The notes: generated by a model not told the origin, from the letters alone. 58,982 nt of DNA from Spirochaetia bacterium (GCA_026002045.1 BOAV01000004.1:1-58982), one strand, 5' to 3'; positions 1 to 8,189 are shown, counted from the first letter of the stretch. Program-made: numbers and translations.

Positions 1-278
1 CATTCTCGGATGGAACGTATACCCATGAGCCGCAAAAGTTTGACGCCAAAGGTGATACGGATCACTTGCGATGGTTGCATACGGTAGTATCAAATGCGAA
101 AGCATTTATTCTGGGGACTTATCATGGGTTGGATGCTACCCATTTTCAGGCATACCTGGACGAATTTTGCTTCCGCATGAACCGGCGGTTTTTTGCTCCA
201 CAGCTTTTTGACCGACTTTTGTGTGCCTGTTCTTCTACCACAACCATTACTTACAAAAATCTTGTGGAGACATCTTGA
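1..278 (+). CDS. IS1595-family transposase, C-terminal end (cut by window start)
   Basis: The reading frame is open from base 3 and ends at 278. The residues HTVVSNAKAFILGTYHG followed by YLDEFCFRMNRR match the conserved C-terminal end of IS1595/ISXO2-type DDE transposases, which move DNA by cut and paste. Only the last ~90 residues are present; the rest lies upstream of the window. It sits directly ahead of a tyrosine recombinase that lacks its N-terminus, so the insertion sequence probably interrupted that gene. The right inverted repeat should lie in 279-323 but I cannot define it without the left end. Confidence 0.75.
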   Translation, partial: FSDGTYTHEPQKFDAKGDTDHLRWLHTVVSNAKAFILGTYHGLDATHFQAYLDEFCFRMNRRFFAPQLFDRLLCACSSTTTITYKNLVETS

Positions 279-323
279 TAGTCATAAAAAAGAATAAAGG
301 GAACTAAATCAGGTAAACCCAGG

Positions 324-1067
324 ATGATTTTTACCGATCCCATCATTTTGCGGATGCTTGGATATTTACACGACAAAAATCCATATAAGAACTCATTCAT
401 CTTTTATGGACTTAACCCGGATCACCCGGTTCGGGGGGAAACCCTGGAAAAGTATACCGAGAAAGCTCTGGCGGAAACTTTTGGTGAAGCGATACAGAAA
501 TCTTTTGACCAAGAACGATCAGTTATTGCGAAAGCATTAGCCATACAAAGCAATATACGGGAAGATGAGTATATTGGTTTTTCGATAGACAAACTGGATG
601 CTCTACAAAAAACTATCAGTATCACTCAAAGCTACACCATCCAGGGGAATACGCTGAAAGTCCAGAAATATAAAGAAAAGCGCCTTATAACGGTTGACCA
701 GGATCAAATGAGAAAACTCGTATCATTCTGTGGGAAAAGCCCTTCTGTCTTCATTTTCAGTGGAGCGGAACGGAAGGCGTCAATAGACTTTAACATTCTT
801 GAGGACAAGCAACGGAAACAGCTTGCGAGAATTATGGGAGAAATTGCCCGGAAAGAACGGAATATTTCTTTTCATGGTTTCCGGCATTTCTTCAATAGCA
901 CGATCCGGGGAACTGTCTCTGATGACATCCTGCGCTTACAAACCGGTCATTCGGATGAAAGGATGACCGATACCTACGACCACATGACCGATGACCGGGG
1001 AGAGCAATTACGGAAGGCGGTACAGGCTAAGATATTGCCGTTTATCCCAAAGGCTGTTGGGGAGTAA
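324..1067 (+). pseudogene. Tyrosine recombinase/integrase, N-terminally truncated
   Basis: The C-terminal half carries the tyrosine recombinase signature: FHGFRHFF (HxxR box) near residue 193, then LQTGHSD and the presumed nucleophile in DTYDHM near residue 226. At 247 residues it is well short of the ~350-400 usual for phage or ICE integrases, and no core-binding domain is visible. In-frame codons continue a little upstream of the first ATG (KSGKPR) and then meet a stop next to the IS1595 transposase end, which fits disruption by the insertion sequence. An intact version would have integrated the island. Activity is unlikely as it stands. Confidence 0.75.
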
Positions 1068-1484
1068 AGAAAAAACACGATCCTCTCCGGGTTTACCGGA
1101 CAGTAATAATAGCTCATAACTGCCGAAGGTTCTCTATTTTTTCTTTATTCCCAATAAAGCCGCCTGATAATAAAAAAAGTCCAGGGATTGAAAGCCTGAG
1201 AATGAGCTAAAACAAGCCGGGAAGCGGGTTGACATACCACACCAAAATAGCAATGTGTAAAGAAAACGTTCCTATAGCCTCCTATTATGCTCCTGGAGGG
1301 GATTTTGAAGGCCCCAGATAACCGGTAATATCCCCATTTTTCGCTTATATATTATCTTTTCGTACAGCAATGTATCAACCACAGGGCTTCCTATTCGGGA
1401 AGCTCTTATCTTTTTCACCTCGGAAGAACTTCTAAAGGTATCTGTATGGGTATCTATTTTAACTAAAGAAAAGGAGATAAAAAA
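1068..1484. other. 417-bp non-coding interval after the integrase
   Basis: I see no convincing gene here. It holds a TTGACA box at 1229-1234 without a clear -10, a short inverted repeat GCTTCC/GGAAGC at 1386-1391 and 1398-1403, a CTCCTGGAG palindrome, and near-repeats AGGTATCTG and GGGTATCTA just ahead of the methyltransferase. A regulatory region or a recombination/transfer site is possible but unsupported. Confidence 0.3.
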
Positions 1485-1928
1485 ATGAATGATGTTCTGT
1501 TTGTGTCATCCGGGAGTACTGATTACGAAACTCCCCCGGAATTGTTCCAGAAGTACGATGCTATCTACCACTTTAGCCTTGATGTTTGTGCTAACAGGGC
1601 CAATACGAAGTGCCGCAGGTTTTACTCCCCTAAACAGGACGGCTTAACCCAGCCATGGTCGGGAGCCTGCTGGATGAATCCCCCGTATGGCCGGAATGTT
1701 GAAGCATGGATCAAGAAAGCCTATGAGTCCGCAAAAGCTGGTGCTACGGTGGTTGCGTTATTACCTGCCCGGACGGATACTGCCTGGTTTCACGAGTTTG
1801 TGTATAACAAGGCTATGGTTGAGTTCCTCCGGGGTAGGGTACGGTTTATCTTAGGGGATAAGAGTGGTCCCGCTACGTTTCCTTCCATGATAGTGATTTG
1901 GACGCCTCGGTGGAGCGAAAGAAGTTAA
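1485..1928 (+). CDS. Phage-type DNA N6-adenine methyltransferase (Dam family)
   Basis: The 147-residue protein begins with a T(D)YETPPELF motif and has WMNPPYGRNVEAWI, containing the NPPY catalytic tetrapeptide of N6-adenine methyltransferases, plus LLPARTDTAWFHE. This layout is that of the short phage-encoded Dam enzymes (Pfam Dam, PF05869), which methylate adenine in DNA using SAM and may protect the element from restriction. A strong ribosome site (AAGGAG) precedes the ATG. After the stop, another frame reads an acidic stretch (DYPAQREPKAADYDDFF, 1930-1980) up to a stop near 2019, which could be a lost or frameshifted C-terminal tail. Confidence 0.85.
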   Translation: MNDVLFVSSGSTDYETPPELFQKYDAIYHFSLDVCANRANTKCRRFYSPKQDGLTQPWSGACWMNPPYGRNVEAWIKKAYESAKAGATVVALLPARTDTAWFHEFVYNKAMVEFLRGRVRFILGDKSGPATFPSMIVIWTPRWSERS

Positions 1929-2003
1929 TGATTATCCAGCACAGAGAGAACCAAAAGCCGCCGATTATGATGACTTTTTTCATTCAGATGAGGAAGCATC
2001 ATT

Positions 2004-2471
2004 ATGCTCTATGAAATAATATCTGAACGGAAAGTGAGATATACCGCTCGAATCAAAACCCCTGATGATATGTACGGCCTTGTAAAAAGGTATGCCCAGG
2101 CAAAAAAGGAACAATTCATCGTGGTCACACTCAATGCAGTCCATGAGCCATTATCAGTCCGCATCGTGAGTACCGGGAATGTCAATAGAGTAATCGTACA
2201 TCCAAGGGAAGTGTTTTATCCGGCTATTCAAGATTTAGCGGCTGCCGTGATCCTTTGCCATAATCATCCATCGGGTAGTTTGGAGCCATCAAGGGAAGAC
2301 AGAGGAATAACCAAAAGGCTTGTCTCTGCCGGGGCATTTTTGGGCATCCATGTTTTGGACCACCTTATAATCGGGAAATCCGGTTATTTCAGTTTCCAGA
2401 AAAACGGTTTTCTCCCGGAAGATGCTGAAATCCAAGATATGTCTTTGAAGGAGCTTATGGAAGAAACCTAA
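2004..2471 (+). CDS. RadC-like JAB-domain protein
   Basis: This 155-residue protein has the RadC/JAB signature: CHNHPSGSLEPSREDRGIT (HxHPSG metal-binding motif) followed by LGIHVLDHLIIG and a YFSF-type ending. RadC proteins carry a JAB1/MPN metalloprotease-like fold and are very common on phages, plasmids and ICEs; their biochemical role is unsettled despite the old DNA-repair name. Here it lacks the N-terminal helix-hairpin-helix region of chromosomal RadC, as is usual for element-borne copies. It follows the Dam gene by ~75 bp and precedes the first GGCCGCC hairpin. Confidence 0.9.
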   Translation: MLYEIISERKVRYTARIKTPDDMYGLVKRYAQAKKEQFIVVTLNAVHEPLSVRIVSTGNVNRVIVHPREVFYPAIQDLAAAVILCHNHPSGSLEPSREDRGITKRLVSAGAFLGIHVLDHLIIGKSGYFSFQKNGFLPEDAEIQDMSLKELMEET

Positions 2472-2536
2472 TCCTATGATTCTCAAATCATTAGCCCCTG
2501 TATTGTGGCAGCGTTGCTGCCTGAAAATATCACATA

Positions 2537-2560
2537 AGGCCGCCTGACTTAGGGCGGCCT
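2537..2560 (+). repeat. GGCCGCC-type intercistronic hairpin upstream of the DUF932 gene
   Basis: AGGCCGCC (2537-2544) pairs with GGCGGCCT (2553-2560) around an 8-nt loop, followed by a T-rich stretch, GGAGG at 2572-2576 and ATG at 2584. It is one of a family of similar stem-loops placed just ahead of ribosome sites in this island. It could terminate upstream transcription or shape translation of the next gene. Confidence 0.7.
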
Positions 2561-2583
2561 ATTTCATTTTTGGAGGTGTTACT

Positions 2584-3537
2584 ATGGCACACAAAATTAT
2601 GGAGAACGATTTCATGTTCTCCGGCCGTGGCGTTGTTCCCTGGCACGGCTTAGGAGCGGTATTGGATGGGGTACTTACATCCAAGGACGCTATCAAAGCG
2701 GCGAAGCTGGAATGGACCGTAAACCAAACACCGGTCTTTTCTTCCAGCAACTTCGCGCAAGAAATTCCCGGTTTTAAGGCCAATGTACGGAGCGATACGA
2801 AGGAAGTCCTCGGCATTGTGTCTGACCGGTATTGCGTGGCCCAGAACAAAGACGTATTCGCCTTTGCCGATGAACTTATCGGGAATGGCAAGGTCAAATG
2901 CACTTATGAAACAGCAGGATCGCTCTGGAATGGACGGCGGGTGTTTATGCTGGTCAATATGCCGAAAGGCCGGATCATGGGCGATGAATATCAGCCCTAT
3001 CTTTGCTTGTCAAATGCCCATGACGGGTCCGCCTGTTTGCAGGTCTTTTTAACCGGCATCAGGGTAGTTTGCAATAACACCTTACAGGCGGCATTAAACA
3101 CGGCCACCCGGAAAATCTCAATCCGGCATCTATCCATGATGGCGCAGCGTCAAGATGAAGCGTTGCGGACCATGGGAGCAGCCTCAAAGTATTTCCATGA
3201 TCTTGAAACGTTTGCGTCAAAACTGGCCGGGAAGAAGGTCAATATCGGGAAGGTACTGGACAAGCTGTACCCGGTTTCAAGGGATATGACCAAGCGGCAG
3301 GTCAATGCTGATAAGGAAGTCAAAGAACTCATCAAAACGATTTTCGGGCAGAAAGATGATCTCCAAAACTTCCGGGGGTCAGCATGGGGTGCGTATCAGG
3401 CGCTTGCGGATTACCGCAGCAATGCAGAGCCGAGGCGCAAAACGGCCACTTATGCTGATACTAAAATGGCCAGGTTTCTTGACGGCGATGAGGTGATGAA
3501 CCAGGCGCAAGAAATCATCCTGGAATTGGCGGCCTAA
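2584..3537 (+). CDS. DUF932 / phage-plasmid primase-neighbour protein (TIGR03299-like)
   Basis: The 317-residue protein opens with MAHKIMENDFMFSGRGVVPWHGLGAVLDG, the hallmark start of DUF932 proteins annotated as phage/plasmid-like protein TIGR03299 (the W-H-G-L-G block). Later blocks such as GIRVVCNNTLQAAL and RKISIRHL also match the family. Members occur on phages and plasmids next to DNA metabolism genes; their biochemical function is unknown. Length is typical, so the gene looks intact. It is preceded by a hairpin and GGAGG, and followed at 3552-3579 by a weaker stem-loop ahead of the next gene. Confidence 0.88.
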   Translation: MAHKIMENDFMFSGRGVVPWHGLGAVLDGVLTSKDAIKAAKLEWTVNQTPVFSSSNFAQEIPGFKANVRSDTKEVLGIVSDRYCVAQNKDVFAFADELIGNGKVKCTYETAGSLWNGRRVFMLVNMPKGRIMGDEYQPYLCLSNAHDGSACLQVFLTGIRVVCNNTLQAALNTATRKISIRHLSMMAQRQDEALRTMGAASKYFHDLETFASKLAGKKVNIGKVLDKLYPVSRDMTKRQVNADKEVKELIKTIFGQKDDLQNFRGSAWGAYQALADYRSNAEPRRKTATYADTKMARFLDGDEVMNQAQEIILELAA

Positions 3538-3594
3538 TACCGTTCACAACCGAGCCCTCACCTTTCGGGATGGGGGCTTATATTTGGAGGATGT

Positions 3595-3993
3595 ATGTCT
3601 CATTGGACTATGTATTTTCTGGTTAGTGCGGAAAATCTTGAAATGGCAAAACAGCATGTCAACAATTACCTTGAAAATGAAAATTCGTTTTATGACGGAT
3701 ACGAGGTAATAGACAATGAATGCGGCACCTTAGCGGAAAAGCGTCTTATTTTTGATTCCACTATTGCTGAACACGACTATCTGGCAAAGGCAGAAAAGTT
3801 TGTAACCGAAGCCAAAGAACAGGTAGAAAAGAATTGGTACGGCATGGCAGGGGATTACTACCGTAGAGCCGGGTTGTTGTATGATCAGGGGCTTTCAGAT
3901 GATATGCCGTATTTCAATATTACCGATTGCAGTTACGAGACTCCCCATGACCCCAAAGGCTGGTTTTATATCCCGGTCGATTTTCATTATTAA
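3595..3993 (+). CDS. Hypothetical protein, 132 aa
   Basis: I do not recognise this family. The protein is acidic and soluble, rich in aromatic residues, with a predicted helical middle (residues ~60-105, EKFVTEAKEQVEKNWYGMAGDYYRRAGLLYDQ) that resembles a single TPR-like helical pair. It starts at ATG 3595 behind TTGGAGG, and a stem-loop (AGCCC/GGGCT, 3553-3578) lies just upstream. No signal peptide or membrane segment is seen. Its own expression unit suggests a real gene of the phage-plasmid module. Confidence 0.65.
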   Translation: MSHWTMYFLVSAENLEMAKQHVNNYLENENSFYDGYEVIDNECGTLAEKRLIFDSTIAEHDYLAKAEKFVTEAKEQVEKNWYGMAGDYYRRAGLLYDQGLSDDMPYFNITDCSYETPHDPKGWFYIPVDFHY

Positions 3994-4038
3994 GCCATCT
4001 GAATAAGGCGGCTATATTTTTAACACAAGGAGCAAGCG

Positions 4039-4332
4039 ATGAAGGAAAAATATCATGGTATCATTTCCGGTGGATGCATGGGTATCGTGTATGAAAACTG
4101 GTATGACGATAAACGGAAAGCCGAAAAGGAAGTACGCCTTAAAGCAAAGGAACTGATCCGCAATAGTTGTGACGAGTATATGAGCGCCTACTATATGGTG
4201 TCTTTAAGCGGAGAAATTGTTGCTTCAGGGGATATTCCTATGCGGGGATTGCGGCATATCTGGAAAAACTATCCGGGTAACGGTTGGCACGATTACGGGT
4301 ATATGGTGATTGGCGGGGTACGAATCTGTTAG
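4039..4332 (+). CDS. Hypothetical protein, 97 aa
   Basis: This is a small soluble protein with a basic N-terminal helix (residues ~20-40, DDKRKAEKEVRLKAKELIRN) and a C-terminal part rich in Gly, Trp and Tyr. No recognisable domain. It has a good ribosome site (AAGGAG) and is preceded by a weak member of the hairpin family (3992-4013, AGCC/GGCT ends). It is probably a conserved accessory protein of the element; no function can be assigned. Confidence 0.6.
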   Translation: MKEKYHGIISGGCMGIVYENWYDDKRKAEKEVRLKAKELIRNSCDEYMSAYYMVSLSGEIVASGDIPMRGLRHIWKNYPGNGWHDYGYMVIGGVRIC

Positions 4333-4345
4333 CTGAACCCGTGTA

Positions 4346-4369
4346 AAGGCCGTCTATTTGGGCGGCCTT
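4346..4369 (+). repeat. GGCCGCC-type hairpin, 9-bp stem
   Basis: AAGGCCGTC (4346-4354) pairs with GGCGGCCTT (4361-4369), including a T-G wobble, around loop TATTTG. GGAGG follows at 4379-4383. The next start is ambiguous: ATG 4387 opens a 52-codon frame and ATG 4394 opens an 11-codon peptide ending just before the ribosome site of the gene at 4440. Confidence 0.7.
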
Positions 4370-4439
4370 AATTTAATCGGAGGATCATGCGCTATGCTCC
4401 AAATCAATATTATAGCGGCAAAGCTATAAAGGAGTATTT

Positions 4440-4685
4440 ATGGAAACAAGAGAAGATACCAGCGTCTATACCAGAAATGGTTATAAAGATCGGGAGGATT
4501 ATCTTAAAAACCTTGCCGATGATTGGGGGCTGGAATTATTCGTAGTCAATATGGTTGCGGATATGCTTGGCCCATCAGAGGACTTTGACGGCCTTGTCAG
4601 CGAGCTTGAGGATATGGACTACATCCAGCTTGAGACACTACGGGGAGAGCGGTATCACCAGAATAACTGCAAAGATGAAACATAA
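4440..4685 (+). CDS. Hypothetical acidic protein, 81 aa
   Basis: This short acidic protein begins METREDTSVYTRNGYKDREDY and contains LADDWGL and a run of Asp/Glu near residues 45-65. Such small acidic proteins are common on phages and plasmids, sometimes as inhibitors or DNA mimics, but I cannot assign a role. It has its own ribosome site (AAAGGAG, 4428-4434). Two short upstream frames (from 4387 and 4394) end near or overlap its start, so translation of this gene may be coupled to a leader peptide. Confidence 0.65.
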   Translation: METREDTSVYTRNGYKDREDYLKNLADDWGLELFVVNMVADMLGPSEDFDGLVSELEDMDYIQLETLRGERYHQNNCKDET

Positions 4686-4715
4686 AAGGCAGTTTGTTTT
4701 AACACACCCGGAAAG

Positions 4716-4739
4716 GCCGCCTATTGAGGCGGCTTTTTT
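4716..4739 (+). terminator. GGCCGCC-family hairpin with T-run
   Basis: GCCGCCT (4716-4722) pairs with AGGCGGC (4727-4733) around loop ATTG and is followed by six Ts. Of the hairpin family in this island, this copy most resembles an intrinsic terminator. It lies between the 81-aa gene and the amidoligase gene. Confidence 0.7.
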
Positions 4740-4809
4740 ATATCGTGCGTTACCGAGGTTTTTTCTACTAACCACCCCCCTGCGGGTGAAATAACACAAG
4801 GAGGCGAAT

Positions 4810-6249
4810 ATGCCAAATCTCTTAGAAGTCATGCCTCAAGTAGGTATGCGTATTTCTTATCGCCACTATACGTCGATGACCATATTGGAAGTAATTGAAC
4901 ATCCTGATGAAGATATGCGTATTTTTGTACGCAATGATGAGGACGGGTACCGGGAAATACTATTTCCAAATGGTGACATGGAAATTATCGAATGCAGTAA
5001 CTGTATACGCGCGCTTGACTTTACCTTCATGGTTCCGTGTGATGATTGCGGGGAGCTTACCTATAAGGATGAACTCACAAAATGCCAGAATAATAACACA
5101 GTATGCGGTAATTGCCGGGAAGAAAAATATTTCCAATGTTACCACTGCGGTGAATGGTATTCTAAGGATGATGTTCACCTTTTTGATGAAAGAAACATTT
5201 GTGATGATTGTTTCGCTGAACACTACACCACTTGTACTCATTGTGATAATACGATCGAAAGTGATACTGCTATTTCAAACAATAATGGGGATATGTATTG
5301 TTTGCATTGCTATGACGAGGTATACATCGATTGTGAAAACTGTGGACGTGAGATAAACCGGGAAGATGCCCGCTATGACGAAGGCCGAGGGCAATATTTT
5401 TGCTGGTCCTGCTTTGAAGAAAATCCTGATGATGCAGACCTGCATTCCCATGGGTCTGACCTGCGCGTATGCTTCCATGATGAACGGGCTAGTGCTCACT
5501 ATGACAGCATTGATAGGCGGATGTATTACGGTATGGAGTTGGAACTGGAAACACCCTCTGGCAAGCGAGGAGAAGTTGTCGATGCCATCCTGGATGAATC
5601 GGAAAACGACTGGTACCTGGAGGAAGACGGTTCCCTGCGTGACGGCCGGGGGATTGAAGTAATAGCCCATGCCCGGACATTTAAAAGTTGGACAAAATTC
5701 TGGGATGAATATGATGAGCGGGTATTACAGGTAGCTACTCGGAAACACTGTATGGCCCACGATGCGGGAACCTGCGGTATCCACATTCACACCAGCCTTG
5801 ACGCATGGGAGGGGGACCAGCTATTCAGGCTGTTCTCTCTGGTGTATGACTCACACAACTACGACAATATTCTCATCATCTCTCAGCGGGATTCTGACAA
5901 ATTGGCTCAATGGTCAAGTCTGAATATTCGGGATATTGGTTACTGCAAAACGAACATCGAAAACAAAAAGACACCCTTTGCTGATAGGTTTGCGGCGCTG
6001 AACATTACGGGGTATACCCTGGAATTCCGGCTATTCAATTCTAATCTCCGGCTGGACCGGGTGCAAAAAAACATGGAGTTTGTACACGCCTTGTACTGTT
6101 ACACGAAGCAGTTGAAGCGTCAGGCAAGCTGGAAGGGCCTCATGTCCTGGGTAACAAGGCATAAGGGTATGGTTTCTCATCTCTATGCGTTTCTGGTGGA
6201 GAAGGGGATTCTTGAAGAAAAAAAGGCAGAAGTACAGGAAGCCGCATAA
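4810..6249 (+). CDS. Amidoligase-fold enzyme with N-terminal zinc-knuckle array
   Basis: The 479-residue protein has two parts. Residues ~62-205 contain repeated CxxC pairs (CSNC, CDDC, CGNC, CYHC, CDDC, CTHC, CLHC, CENC, CWSC) that should form several treble-clef/zinc-ribbon knuckles. Residues ~240-420 carry the marks of the GS-like amidoligase family (Pfam PF12224): GMELELE (241-247), EEDGSL (271-276) with IEVI, and GIHIHTS (323-329). Amidoligases form amide bonds between amines and carboxylates using ATP. The next gene encodes a class II glutamine amidotransferase, a pairing described for phage-borne amidoligases, so the two may modify a protein or peptide. The zinc array may recruit the target. 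The substrate is unknown. Confidence 0.75.
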   Translation: MPNLLEVMPQVGMRISYRHYTSMTILEVIEHPDEDMRIFVRNDEDGYREILFPNGDMEIIECSNCIRALDFTFMVPCDDCGELTYKDELTKCQNNNTVCGNCREEKYFQCYHCGEWYSKDDVHLFDERNICDDCFAEHYTTCTHCDNTIESDTAISNNNGDMYCLHCYDEVYIDCENCGREINREDARYDEGRGQYFCWSCFEENPDDADLHSHGSDLRVCFHDERASAHYDSIDRRMYYGMELELETPSGKRGEVVDAILDESENDWYLEEDGSLRDGRGIEVIAHARTFKSWTKFWDEYDERVLQVATRKHCMAHDAGTCGIHIHTSLDAWEGDQLFRLFSLVYDSHNYDNILIISQRDSDKLAQWSSLNIRDIGYCKTNIENKKTPFADRFAALNITGYTLEFRLFNSNLRLDRVQKNMEFVHALYCYTKQLKRQASWKGLMSWVTRHKGMVSHLYAFLVEKGILEEKKAEVQEAA

Positions 6250-6265
6250 AAGGAGAAGACAGTAT

Positions 6266-7029
6266 ATGTGTATAATCGCAGCAAAACCGGCGGGATTGCC
6301 TGGCCGGGAATGAAGTACATGAAGAATTGTTTCATAAACAATTCAGACGGCGCCGGGGTAGCGTGGGCGGATGCTGATGGCCTCCATATCAAAAAAGGAT
6401 ACTTTGAATGGCCTTCGTTATGGCAGGATTTGAAAACTCTGGAAGCATACCCGGTACTGCTTCATTGCCGTTTTGCAACACATGGCAGTATCAATGAGGC
6501 TAATTGTCATCCCTTCCTATTAAAGAACGGACTAGCAATAGCCCATAACGGGATTATTTCCATCAAACCCTTAGAGCCCGACATGACCGACAGCGAGAGT
6601 TTTGGGAAGAAATGTATTGAGCCGTTCACGGTAGAAGAACTACTAACCCAGCGTATGGTTGATACGCTGGAAACCGCCATTGGCAGCAGTAAGATTGTAA
6701 TGCTGCATGGAAGCGGCGTGTTCATTATTCTGAATGGTCAAATGGGAGAGGAGTTCGGGGGGGTATGGTTTTCCAATGATGGGTACCGGGGGCAGATCTA
6801 CTATGGTTTATCACCCGCATACAGAAGGGCAATAGGCAAAGAAACAAATGCCCGGAAAAAAGACAAAGCTATAGCTATAGAAGACCTAGACGATTGGCGG
6901 GAACTGTATATGCGGGGATGGGATTTTCCTGATATTGATTTTGACTACAACAGTGACCCGTTTTTTGCAAATGACCGGTTTCCCCCAAAAGAGAAACAGG
7001 CTCCTCCGGCATGGAAGGAAAGAGCATGA
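6266..7029 (+). CDS. Class II glutamine amidotransferase, apparent frameshift near residue 12
   Basis: ATG 6266, behind a good AGGAGA site, reads MCIIAAKPAGLP, exactly the start expected for an Ntn-type amidotransferase with Cys2 as nucleophile. That frame stops at 6311-6313. The rest of the domain continues in the -1 frame: WPGMKYMKNCFINNSDGAG, then HCRFATHGS and HPFLLKNGLAIAHNGII, all typical of class II amidotransferase domains. The two parts join at about 6298-6302 (CCTGG). Without the join the protein lacks its nucleophile. This is either a one-base deletion (mutation or sequence error) or recoding; no classic slippery heptamer is visible. It would supply ammonia by glutamine hydrolysis to the amidoligase encoded just upstream. 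Confidence 0.7.
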
Positions 7030-7110
7030 TTGACGGAATGCCCTATTCATAAGGGCGTTGCGGTATAACCCTTTTCGGTTATTTTGCGTTTCCTTGATAC
7101 AAACTTAACA

Positions 7111-7137
7111 ACAGGCCGCCTCATTGGGGCGGCCTGT
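7111..7137 (+). repeat. GGCCGCC-type hairpin, 10-bp perfect stem
   Basis: ACAGGCCGCC (7111-7120) pairs perfectly with GGCGGCCTGT (7128-7137) around loop TCATTGG. CGGAGG follows at 7145-7150, then 30-odd bases with a start-less remnant frame before the gene at 7207. Two further small stem-loops (GCCCT/AGGGC and ATAACC/GGTTAT) lie just upstream after the amidotransferase stop. Confidence 0.7.
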
Positions 7138-7206
7138 ACGTTTTCGGAGGAATTATTGAACGCATAAGAAGGACAGACAAACTCTGTTTTTAGTGGAGGT
7201 TTAAAA

Positions 7207-7419
7207 ATGTTTGACAAAGATACAATGAAAAGAGACCTTGAAATTATGCAAGAAAAGTACGATGAAAAACAACAAATACCCATGCTTATATCCATGATGA
7301 AAAATGTCTTTGAACAAGGACGATTCTTTGAGAGAGGATACAAACAGGGATATCTCGATGAAAGCGGTAACAATTCTTATGGCGGGCCATCTCTTGGCGG
7401 TTTTCATGGCGATTATTAA
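7207..7419 (+). CDS. Hypothetical protein, 70 aa
   Basis: A small, charged, largely helical protein (MFDKDTMKRDLEIMQEKYDEK) with a Gly-rich tail. It has a ribosome site TGGAGG and ATG start. I do not recognise it. The composition (Met, Lys, Glu rich N-terminus; GRFFERGYKQGY middle) fits a small element-encoded regulator or structural protein, without further support. Confidence 0.5.
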   Translation: MFDKDTMKRDLEIMQEKYDEKQQIPMLISMMKNVFEQGRFFERGYKQGYLDESGNNSYGGPSLGGFHGDY

Positions 7420-7444
7420 CACATGCAACACATAAGGAGGTTTT

Positions 7445-7588
7445 ATGAGTAAAGTTCCAAACTGAAAACTGTATATGGTAGAAGCCATAGAACGTTTACA
7501 GAACTGGTGAAATTGCCCGGAAACGGATCGCGTAGGATTTATTCCGAAGCATTGTCTAAGCAGCCTGATTATTTATGGAGGTCGGAAG
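7445..7588 (+). pseudogene. Degenerate small frame ahead of the 100-aa Cys-rich gene
   Basis: An AAGGAGG site and ATG at 7445 open a frame that stops after six codons, resumes with KLYMVEAIERLQNW, stops again at a second TGA and then runs open into the next gene in the same frame. TGA is a normal stop elsewhere in the window, so this is more likely a decayed gene than recoding. Confidence in any product is low. Confidence 0.3.
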
Positions 7589-7891
7589 GTGAAAGAATTC
7601 ATTAAATGCGATCATTGTGATGATCATACGGTGTGTGAAGGGAACACAAAGCCATGTCCTTTCCCGGATGTTCCGGTGGAAGGTGATTTTGTTGTTAGCT
7701 CATGCGGCCCTCTTGGATGTAGGTCTAATGTATCGGTCCTTTACCAGCCAAGATACTGTCAAGAGTTTAGCGGCCCGGACCAGGAGAAAAAGGCAGATGA
7801 CTATATCCGCCTCACCATGAAAGCCGAGCATTTCTATCCTAATGTCTGGAAGAAAGACGATCATGGCGGCTATACCCAAAGGAGACTATAG
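7589..7891 (+). CDS. Hypothetical Cys-rich protein, 100 aa
   Basis: GTG start behind GGAGG. The N-terminal half contains CDHC, C (residue ~17), CPFP, SSCGPLGC and a later YC, eight cysteines in all, suggesting a metal-binding fold. The protein is otherwise soluble and I cannot place it in a family. The frame is open further upstream only through in-frame stops (see 7445-7588), so the GTG is the best start. It ends two bases before the next ATG, indicating co-transcription and probably translational coupling. Confidence 0.6.
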   Translation: MKEFIKCDHCDDHTVCEGNTKPCPFPDVPVEGDFVVSSCGPLGCRSNVSVLYQPRYCQEFSGPDQEKKADDYIRLTMKAEHFYPNVWKKDDHGGYTQRRL

Positions 7892-7893
7892 CG

Positions 7894-8175
7894 ATGGAAA
7901 GTCCTAATAATCCGGATAGTGTTGTTGTATTGTCAGGTTCTCATAAAATACCAAAAGCCGATGTTATAAGCGGTATCTGTGCCGCTTGCCAGAAAGAAGC
8001 TGCTATTCATAAGTACCTAGGGTATGACCAGCCTAAACGGTTTCATATCGTGGTGCAGGATAACAGCTTTTTGGTTATCGACATTAAGAACGATGTAATT
8101 CGGGGTTCCTGTAGAACCTACGATGATGCCGTTACTTTTGGCGAGGAACTTGAAAACGAGAAGGAAGATGGCTAA
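7894..8175 (+). CDS. Hypothetical protein, 93 aa
   Basis: This small protein starts two bases after the preceding stop. It has a CAAC pair near residues 30-33 and a segment FHIVVQDNSFLVIDIKNDVIRGSC with beta-strand character. Family unknown. Its stop codon (8173-8175) lies inside sequence that can pair with bases 8264-8269 around the tRNA-like RNA, so translation and folding of that RNA may interact. Confidence 0.55.
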   Translation: MESPNNPDSVVVLSGSHKIPKADVISGICAACQKEAAIHKYLGYDQPKRFHIVVQDNSFLVIDIKNDVIRGSCRTYDDAVTFGEELENEKEDG

Positions 8176-8189
8176 TAGCATTCCTTTCA

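Noticed and set aside
7445..7588. TGA recoding (Trp or Sec) joining MSKVPN to the 100-aa Cys-rich gene
   Set aside because: TGA ends several intact genes in this window (for example at 26503 and 8789), no SECIS-like structure is seen, and decay explains the pattern more simply.
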